DNA from: CAZKYX01 sp964557125
Lineage (GTDB): Bacteria; Patescibacteriota; Microgenomatia; Levybacterales; GWA1-39-11
DNA length: 9,968 nucleotides
NCBI GenBank assembly: GCA_964557125.1
Contig: CAZKYX010000037.1
Location: 1 to 9,968, forward strand
Reading direction: 5' to 3'
The notes under the pieces were generated by a model. The model was not told the origin of the DNA. It did no database searches and saw nothing but the letters and a program-made list of their open reading frames with translations. Below are positions 6,606-9,968 of the stretch, piece by piece. The stretch's first letter is position 1; each line of letters opens with the position of its first letter. A program made the translations under genes and the position numbers.

Positions 6606-6941
6606 ATGCAGCAATTAGATCCAAAAGCAGTCTGGTTATTTTATCTTGGAGGTGTGTTTTCCTTTATTTTTTCAATTCTTATCTTCTCATTCGTGTTCGC
6701 GGGATTTGCAGCAATGCTAAGTACCCTTTATGGTTTAAATTTTTGGTATGGGTTAATTCTTGTTCCAATAATATTAGTTCTAAAATTTATATGGGCAAAA
6801 TTAACTTACGTGAATTATAGATATGAATTACGTGCAGGATTCCAAAACAAAATCTGTAAGAGTGTTACCCTTTTTATAAGTTGCTTTGAAGGATACAACT
6901 TTGTCACTTCTTCTGAAAATAAAGGGGAGAATATAATTTAA
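6606..6941 (+). pseudogene. Membrane-protein fragment, probably 5' remnant of a bacterial PH-domain (YdbS/DUF304-like) gene
   Basis: From Met 6606 the frame gives 111 aa: LDPKAVWLFYLGG, two hydrophobic helices (about 8-38 and 44-63), then WAKLTYVNYRYEL ending at residue 75. That layout, with two TM helices followed by Y-x-NYRYEL, resembles the N-terminus of bacterial PH-domain membrane proteins, where the PH domain would follow directly. Here similarity stops at YEL (6822-6830). The remaining 36 residues are the antisense of the Nudix gene's 3' end and look non-homologous. The last plausible codon, TTA 6828-6830, is also the complement of the Nudix stop, so the junction is abrupt. I infer a deletion or rearrangement that removed the PH domain. 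The promoter is intact, so a truncated two-TM protein may still be made. The alternative is a genuine small two-TM protein. The family assignment is from memory of the motif and is moderate. Confidence 0.5.
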
Positions 6942-7223
6942 TTCAGAAAGTAAATTTGGAAGCTTTGCTATTTCTTTTGGTGTAAGCCATGAAAGTTCTC
7001 CGTCTGAGGGATTTTTTAAAAGTTTTCCTCCAGCAATATCTGCGACTAAGAAATGAAAATAAAGTTCCTGATCAAGATCTTTCAGGTATCCATTTCCAGT
7101 CACTTTTATCTTTATATTTTTTATCTCAAGTCCTGTTTCCTCTTTTATTTTACGCTTTGCGCATTCAAAAAGACCTTCATGAAATTCTCTTTTCCCGCCA
7201 GGTGCCATCCAAACATTTGGCAT
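6828..7223 (-). CDS. Nudix-family hydrolase-like protein, N-terminally truncated
   Basis: Nudix proteins hydrolyse nucleoside diphosphates linked to another moiety. This 131-aa protein has a recognisable Nudix box, G10-x5-E16-x7-R24-K25-I-K-E28-E29-T-G31-L32. The first Glu of the REUXEE core is replaced by K25. The protein begins only nine residues before the box's first Gly (MPNVWMAPGG), so the usual 25-30 N-terminal residues forming the first strands are missing. An in-frame TAG at 7236-7238 prevents a longer start. The middle (about 60-90) looks like a normal Nudix fold, with YFHFLVADI and ELSWLTPKEI. It lies 37 nt downstream of the methyltransferase-like gene on the same strand, likely in one operon. 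Its 3' 114 nt overlap the opposing membrane-protein fragment. Truncation plus box substitution suggest reduced or lost activity. Confidence 0.75.
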   Translation of the reverse strand: MPNVWMAPGGKREFHEGLFECAKRKIKEETGLEIKNIKIKVTGNGYLKDLDQELYFHFLVADIAGGKLLKNPSDGELSWLTPKEIAKLPNLLSELNYILPFIFRRSDKVVSFKATYKKGNTLTDFVLESCT

Positions 7224-7233
7224 GATTTTTTTA

Positions 7234-7237
7234 TCCT
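7234..7237 (-). promoter_or_regulatory. Possible Shine-Dalgarno for the Nudix gene
   Basis: The minus strand reads AGGA 10 nt before the ATG at 7221-7223. This is weak and rather distant, but as the second gene of a probable operon it would need an internal ribosome-binding site, unlike the leaderless first genes around it. Confidence 0.3.
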
Positions 7238-7260
7238 ATATTTCTTTTATCTTTGTTCAT

Positions 7261-7788
7261 TCAGATATTATATTTCTCTCTCCCTTTGCTAAATACCGTT
7301 ATCATTTCGTTGAAATAATCAAGCTCTGTTATCTTAAGTTCTTCGTGATCTAGGGTTGTCCAAAAATCATTATCGTGCTTTGGCAACTCTGGTAATTTTC
7401 TATCTGTGCTAATTCCCACATTTTGGCAATTGTGATGACTATAGATTAGAAGACCATTTGGTTTTATAACTTCTACAATACCATTCAGTTCACCGCGAGA
7501 TAAATGTGCGTCTTTTACGTATGCAAGATCAAATGTGTTAGAGGGGAAGGGTGGCCTTTCTATTTTACCTCTCACCTTTACATCGGTTCTTAAACGCTCT
7601 AGCTTGTGTTGGCCTTTGCCATGATCAAGATTAACTATTGTCGCATTCGGCAAATAACGCTCAAGTCCATCATCGGTTCCGCATCCAGGATAGTAGGCAA
7701 GCGTAATCGGAATGTCTGCAGTAAGTCTTTCGAAAAACTTTCTGTCATTTGTAATAAATTCTGTAGGAAGACCCGATTCTGCCTTCAT
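7261..7788 (-). CDS. Class I SAM-methyltransferase-like Rossmann protein
   Basis: The 175-aa product carries a glycine-rich first loop, G35-C-G37-T-D39 after a hydrophobic strand (LAYYP). An acidic residue, D55, ends the second strand (ATIVNLD), as expected for ribose binding. A PFPSNTFDLAYVKDAHL segment (80-96, with D87) follows, like methyltransferase motif IV, then a VIKPNGLLIYSHHN strand (motif VI-like). This order fits a small class I SAM-dependent methyltransferase. It is short (typical members exceed 200 aa), and the substrate cannot be read from sequence. It is preceded by an extended -10 box 7 nt before the ATG and followed, 37 nt on, by the Nudix gene. The fold call is reasonable; catalytic activity is not shown. 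Confidence 0.6.
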   Translation of the reverse strand: MKAESGLPTEFITNDRKFFERLTADIPITLAYYPGCGTDDGLERYLPNATIVNLDHGKGQHKLERLRTDVKVRGKIERPPFPSNTFDLAYVKDAHLSRGELNGIVEVIKPNGLLIYSHHNCQNVGISTDRKLPELPKHDNDFWTTLDHEELKITELDYFNEMITVFSKGREKYNI

Positions 7789-7795
7789 GAGGGGT

Positions 7796-7804
7796 ATTTT
7801 AACA
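7796..7804 (-). promoter_or_regulatory. Extended -10 promoter of the methyltransferase-like gene
   Basis: The minus strand reads TG-T-TAAAAT (7804 down to 7796), an extended -10 with a 5/6 hexamer, ending 7 nt before the ATG at 7786-7788. No convincing -35 is seen. A leaderless start is predicted unless transcription begins further upstream in the hairpin-bearing spacer. Confidence 0.5.
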
Positions 7805-7828
7805 CAAAAAGTCTGTTCTCCATTTCCA

Positions 7829-7930
7829 TTTCAGTTGGAAAATTACACCGAAGCGCATCGTTCAAATTCTTCAGCCTCTAGTGCACTGAAGTGTTTGGGA
7901 TTTCGTTTCAGTAGGAAAGTCACACTGAAA
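7829..7930. repeat. Three evenly spaced hairpin repeat units
   Basis: Unit 1 (7829-7853), unit 2 (7869-7891) and unit 3 (7906-7930) each have a 6-7-bp stem around an 11-nt loop. Unit 3 has a perfect 7-bp stem TTTCAGT/ACTGAAA. Unit 2 has a perfect 6-bp stem CTTCAG/CTGAAG. Unit 1 has the same 7-bp stem with one A/C mismatch and one G-T pair. Unit centres are about 39 and 38 bp apart. Units 1 and 3 are also direct repeats (20 of 25 bases identical); unit 2 shares mainly the stem arms. The array sits 40 bp upstream of the methyltransferase-like gene. It is too degenerate and too short for CRISPR. The function is unknown: operator array, RNA leader structure or repeat remnant are all possible. Confidence 0.65.
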
Positions 7931-7943
7931 AGTTTTGGTACAG

Positions 7944-7955
7944 TGGACTAGTCCA
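7944..7955. repeat. 12-bp perfect palindrome
   Basis: TGGACTAGTCCA is a perfect palindrome without a spacer, 13 bp beyond the third hairpin unit. Such a site suits binding of a homodimeric protein, but no regulator gene is adjacent. It may be part of the same intergenic element. Confidence 0.45.
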
Positions 7956-8011
7956 TGGGTACGGATTCATACTTGATACAAATAAAACGGACAAAAACTT
8001 CCACGATCGGA

Positions 8012-8044
8012 TCATTTATTGTCTAAAAAATTGTATACTTTCAT
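8012..8044 (-). CDS. Possible 10-codon leader peptide with strong Shine-Dalgarno
   Basis: On the minus strand ATG at 8044 opens MKVYNFLDNK followed by TGA. It is preceded by AAGGAGG (8053-8059) with ideal 8-nt spacing, the only strong Shine-Dalgarno in the spacers of this window. A TATTAT -10-like box (8088-8093, minus) would give a leader of about 37 nt, but no good -35 is seen. If transcribed, it would read through the hairpin array into the methyltransferase-like gene. Very short and possibly coincidental. Confidence 0.22.
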   Translation of the reverse strand: MKVYNFLDNK

Positions 8045-8066
8045 TCCTTGAGCCTCCTTGGAAAAC

Positions 8067-8094
8067 TTGACTCTTAAAATTCAGGTGATAATAT
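8067..8094 (+). promoter_or_regulatory. Promoter of the 93-aa gene
   Basis: TTGACT (8067-8072; 5/6 to the -35 consensus), a 16-nt spacer and TAATAT (8089-8094) preceded by TGA, making an extended -10. It ends 6 nt before the ATG at 8101, giving a leaderless arrangement. GATAAT at 8087-8092 is an alternative -10 with a shorter spacer. Confidence 0.55.
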
Positions 8095-8100
8095 AGGTTT

Positions 8101-8382
8101 ATGACTTTTGGAGAAGGCGATAGTCAACCACAAAATTCAGCTCTTAGAATTGATGATATTCGAGTAGACCCCAGATATACAGGGCAATGGATTGCTGCAG
8201 AAGTAATCAATTATAGTAAAGATGGATCACCAGAGCAAGGCATAGTATTGAGTTCTGGATTGGACGACGTTCTCGTAGCAGATGAGGCGCGTACTATCCT
8301 CCAAGACCGTGTACCAAAACCAAAAATAGCGTTTTTCTTTTCAGATCTACCCCCACTAATGCCACCTGGACCACAAGAATAA
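8101..8382 (+). CDS. Hypothetical 93-aa protein
   Basis: I do not firmly recognise this small acidic protein. It has a disordered N-terminus (1-14), then GQWIAAEVINY (28-38), a GIVLSSGLDDVLVADEARTIL segment (47-67) resembling a strand-loop-helix, a hydrophobic strand PKIAFFFSDLP (74-84), and a proline-rich end (84-91). The order G-x-W-[IV]-A, then a Gly-Leu loop and helix, then P-x-hydrophobic strand, recalls the small DUF5678-type domains, but that is a weak impression. There is no signal peptide or TM helix. A promoter with extended -10 sits 6 nt before the ATG, which supports it as a real gene. It is co-directional with the phosphorylase, 91 nt upstream, which has its own promoter. Function unknown. 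Confidence 0.65.
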   Translation: MTFGEGDSQPQNSALRIDDIRVDPRYTGQWIAAEVINYSKDGSPEQGIVLSSGLDDVLVADEARTILQDRVPKPKIAFFFSDLPPLMPPGPQE

Positions 8383-8407
8383 TTTGCATTTCTTGATACT
8401 CCGCTTC

Positions 8408-8437
8408 TTGTTTCGGGTTTCCAAAATACAGTACAAT
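8408..8437 (+). promoter_or_regulatory. Possible promoter of the alpha-glucan phosphorylase gene
   Basis: TTGTTT (8408-8413; 3/6 to the -35 consensus), an 18-nt spacer and TACAAT (8432-8437; 5/6). The predicted start near 8444 leaves a leader of about 30 nt, unlike the other genes here. Confidence 0.4.
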
Positions 8438-8445
8438 TAAATTAA

Positions 8446-8461
8446 CTCGCCTTTTGGCGAG
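8446..8461 (+). promoter_or_regulatory. Leader hairpin before the phosphorylase start codon
   Basis: CTCGCC (8446-8451), loop TTTT, GGCGAG (8456-8461) is a perfect 6-bp, GC-rich stem ending 12 nt before the ATG. It is not followed by a T-run, so it is unlikely to be a terminator for the upstream gene. A second small inverted repeat, GGCA/TGCC (8461-8471), follows and shares one base with it, so the two might compete. The only Shine-Dalgarno-like bases (AGG 8464-8466) lie in this second structure. A translational control element is possible. Confidence 0.45.
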
Positions 8462-8473
8462 GCAGGCTGCCCT

Positions 8474-9968
8474 ATGGACAAAAACCGTCAACCTCTCGAG
8501 TGTGCTTATTTTTCAATGGAATTTATGCTGGAGTCGGATATTCCGACCTATGCTGGAGGACTTGGTGTGCTTGCAGGGGATCTAATGCGCTCTTGTGCGG
8601 ACATGAAAGCTCAGGTTGTCGGAGTATCTCTGGTCTACAACGACAGTACATATAGGCAGGTCATAACATCTGAAGGAGAACAGGATTACGAGAGTCTTGT
8701 CTGGCATAAAAATGATCAGTTAACAAAACTCCCAAACAGAGTTGAGGTGACCATCCAGGGTCAGAAAGTGATCGTAGGAGTCTGGAGATATGACATCACT
8801 GGAATTGATGGTTTTGTTGTACCTGTGTATTTGCTGGATACGGATTTTATAGATAACTCAGAATACGCACAAAGTCTAACTCAAAATTTATATGCGGGAA
8901 ATGTAAGGCTTGATCAGGAAGTGTTGCTTGGGATTGGAGGAGTTAAGATGTTACGTTCTCTTGGATATCATGACGTTAAAACTTTTCATATGAATGAGGG
9001 TCATGCATCTTTTGTTCCACTTGGGTTACTTTCAGAGAAGGGATTTGACGATGAAGCAGTCAAAAAGCTTTGCGTTTTTACAACCCACACTCCAATTCCT
9101 GAAGGACATGATAAATTCGACTACGAATACGCGCATAGGGTTGCAGGCGACAACCTTCCTTGGCATATTAAAAAGTTGGCATCAGAACACGAGCTTCACA
9201 CAACAATACTTGGCATGAGCATGAGTAGGGTTGCATTTGGAGTAAGTCAAAAGCACGGTCTTGTCAGTCAAGCAATGTTCCCGCAATTTCATATAAAAGC
9301 CATTACAAATGGGGTTCACCACAGGACTTGGATAGGAACTGAGCTTGCAAATCTTTATGACAAATTCTTGCCCGATTGGATTCACGACCCTAGCGTGTTT
9401 AAAGAAGCAGTTGATAAAATTCCCGATGAGGAGTTGTGGCGTGCTCATCAGTCCGAAAAAGGAAGACTTTTGGATCACGTGAACAATCACTTAACTTCAG
9501 TTAGTAGTGAAGAGGAAAGAGAAAATCCTCCTGAACCTGAACAATTTGATATAGATATTTTGACCATATCCCTTGCCAGAAGACTTGTGCCATACAAGAG
9601 ACCACTTCTTCTCTATTCTGATTTGGAAAGGTTACTAAAAATTGGGGATGGAAAGCTCCAGATTATCCAATGTGGCAAAGCAGCTCCTGGAGATGAGGGA
9701 GCCAAAAATTTTGTAAAACAGATAATAGATATTTCAAAAGAACTAAGAGGAAGAATAAAGGTTGTATATCTTGAAAATTATTCTCCTCTAATTGCACGAC
9801 AGTTAGTCAGGGGATCTGACATATGGCTAAATACTCCAAGAAGGCCACTTGAGGCCTCCGGGACTAGCGGCATGAAAGCGGCTCTTAATGGAGTTTTGAA
9901 TTTTTCAATTCTAGATGGGTGGTGGATAGAGGGGTATGCGATGGATAGTCAGTCAGGATTTTCAATCG
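8474..9968 (+). CDS. glgP: Alpha-glucan (glycogen/starch) phosphorylase, short form, 3'-truncated by window edge
   Basis: This GT35 enzyme releases glucose-1-phosphate from alpha-1,4-glucans using phosphate and PLP. The frame is open to the right edge (498 codons). Family motifs occur in order: YFSMEF (12-17) and GGLGVLAGD (28-36), MNEGH with N174-H177, THTP (204-207), TNGVH (278-282), LARR..PYKR with Y374-K375-R376, a GKAAPGDEG loop in place of the usual GKAHP, a LENYSP segment, and the PLP region EASGTSGMK with PLP lysine K468, then LDGWWIEGY. It starts only 11 residues before YFSMEF, like short bacterial phosphorylases without the N-terminal DUF3417 region. I expect roughly 50-100 residues beyond the edge. 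The upstream hairpin leader is unusual here. It implies glycogen-like storage or scavenging. The family call is very secure. Confidence 0.95.
   Translation, partial: MDKNRQPLECAYFSMEFMLESDIPTYAGGLGVLAGDLMRSCADMKAQVVGVSLVYNDSTYRQVITSEGEQDYESLVWHKNDQLTKLPNRVEVTIQGQKVIVGVWRYDITGIDGFVVPVYLLDTDFIDNSEYAQSLTQNLYAGNVRLDQEVLLGIGGVKMLRSLGYHDVKTFHMNEGHASFVPLGLLSEKGFDDEAVKKLCVFTTHTPIPEGHDKFDYEYAHRVAGDNLPWHIKKLASEHELHTTILGMSMSRVAFGVSQKHGLVSQAMFPQFHIKAITNGVHHRTWIGTELANLYDKFLPDWIHDPSVFKEAVDKIPDEELWRAHQSEKGRLLDHVNNHLTSVSSEEERENPPEPEQFDIDILTISLARRLVPYKRPLLLYSDLERLLKIGDGKLQIIQCGKAAPGDEGAKNFVKQIIDISKELRGRIKVVYLENYSPLIARQLVRGSDIWLNTPRRPLEASGTSGMKAALNGVLNFSILDGWWIEGYAMDSQSGFSI

Larger units (their letters stand above)
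7789..8100. other. 312-nt divergent spacer between methyltransferase-like gene and 93-aa gene
   Basis: The longest spacer in the window. From left to right it holds the minus-strand extended -10 (7796-7804), the three hairpin units (7829-7930), the 12-bp palindrome (7944-7955), about 55 bp of plain AT-rich sequence, a minus-strand mini-ORF with a strong Shine-Dalgarno sequence (8012-8059), and the + strand promoter (8067-8094). No tRNA-like or protein-like sequence was recognised. Confidence 0.6.

Noticed and set aside
6989..7292. Hydrophobic + strand frames opposite the Nudix gene
   Set aside because: They are antisense shadows of the Nudix coding sequence. The Phe/Leu/Tyr-rich composition arises from AT-rich antisense codons.
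7829..7930. CRISPR array
   Set aside because: Only three degenerate units with short 14-15-nt spacers, and no cas genes in the window.
7712..7951. A 79-codon + strand frame across the methyltransferase-like start and the hairpin array
   Set aside because: The first third is antisense to the methyltransferase-like gene and the rest lies on the inverted-repeat array. No start signals are seen. It is more likely spurious than a protein.

Overview
The window is AT-rich bacterial DNA with compact genes on both strands. It most resembles a Candidate Phyla Radiation (Patescibacteria) genome, and Microgenomates-like lineages are my best guess. The reasons are a Gly/Arg-rich tail on PNPase, a stand-alone Lon-type AAA+ ATPase without a protease domain, an RNase J with a variant C-terminal metal motif, a short-form alpha-glucan phosphorylase, and very short spacers. 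UGA works as a stop in at least three genes (PNPase, Lon-like, methyltransferase-like), which argues against the UGA-recoded Gracilibacteria/SR1 lineages. The taxonomy is inferred; no marker gene proves it.

Layout: (1) 1-1871 (+) is the 3' two-thirds of PNPase, running off the left edge. (2) 1872-2642 (-) is an N-formylglutamate amidohydrolase-family protein, convergent with PNPase with no spacer. (3) 2715-3803 (+) is the Lon-type AAA+ module, divergent from gene 2. (4) 3804-4039 is a spacer holding several perfect inverted repeats. (5) 4040-5776 (+) is RNase J. (6) 5805-6503 (-) is an unrecognised two-TM protein with a coiled-coil-like middle. (7) 6606-6941 (+) is a membrane-protein fragment that looks like the 5' end of a bacterial PH-domain (YdbS/DUF304-like) gene. 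Its 3' end runs antisense into a Nudix gene that lacks its own N-terminus (6828-7223, -). (8) 7261-7788 (-) is a small Rossmann/methyltransferase-like protein upstream of the Nudix gene. (9) 7789-8100 is a 312-nt spacer with three evenly spaced hairpin units, a palindrome and a minus-strand mini-ORF with a strong Shine-Dalgarno sequence. (10) 8101-8382 (+) is a 93-aa unknown. (11) 8474-9968 (+) is an alpha-glucan phosphorylase running off the right edge.

Functionally, PNPase (3'-5' phosphorolysis) and RNase J (endonuclease and 5'-3' exonuclease) give the left half an RNA-decay flavour. The phosphorylase releases glucose-1-phosphate from glycogen-like glucans. The other genes share no clear pathway.

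The most consistent non-coding signal is promoter placement. Seven transcription units have a recognisable -10 box ending only 6-10 nt before the ATG and no convincing Shine-Dalgarno sequence. This implies leaderless or nearly leaderless mRNAs. The phosphorylase is the exception, with a predicted ~30-nt leader containing a hairpin. No tRNA, rRNA, CRISPR array or insertion sequence was seen.
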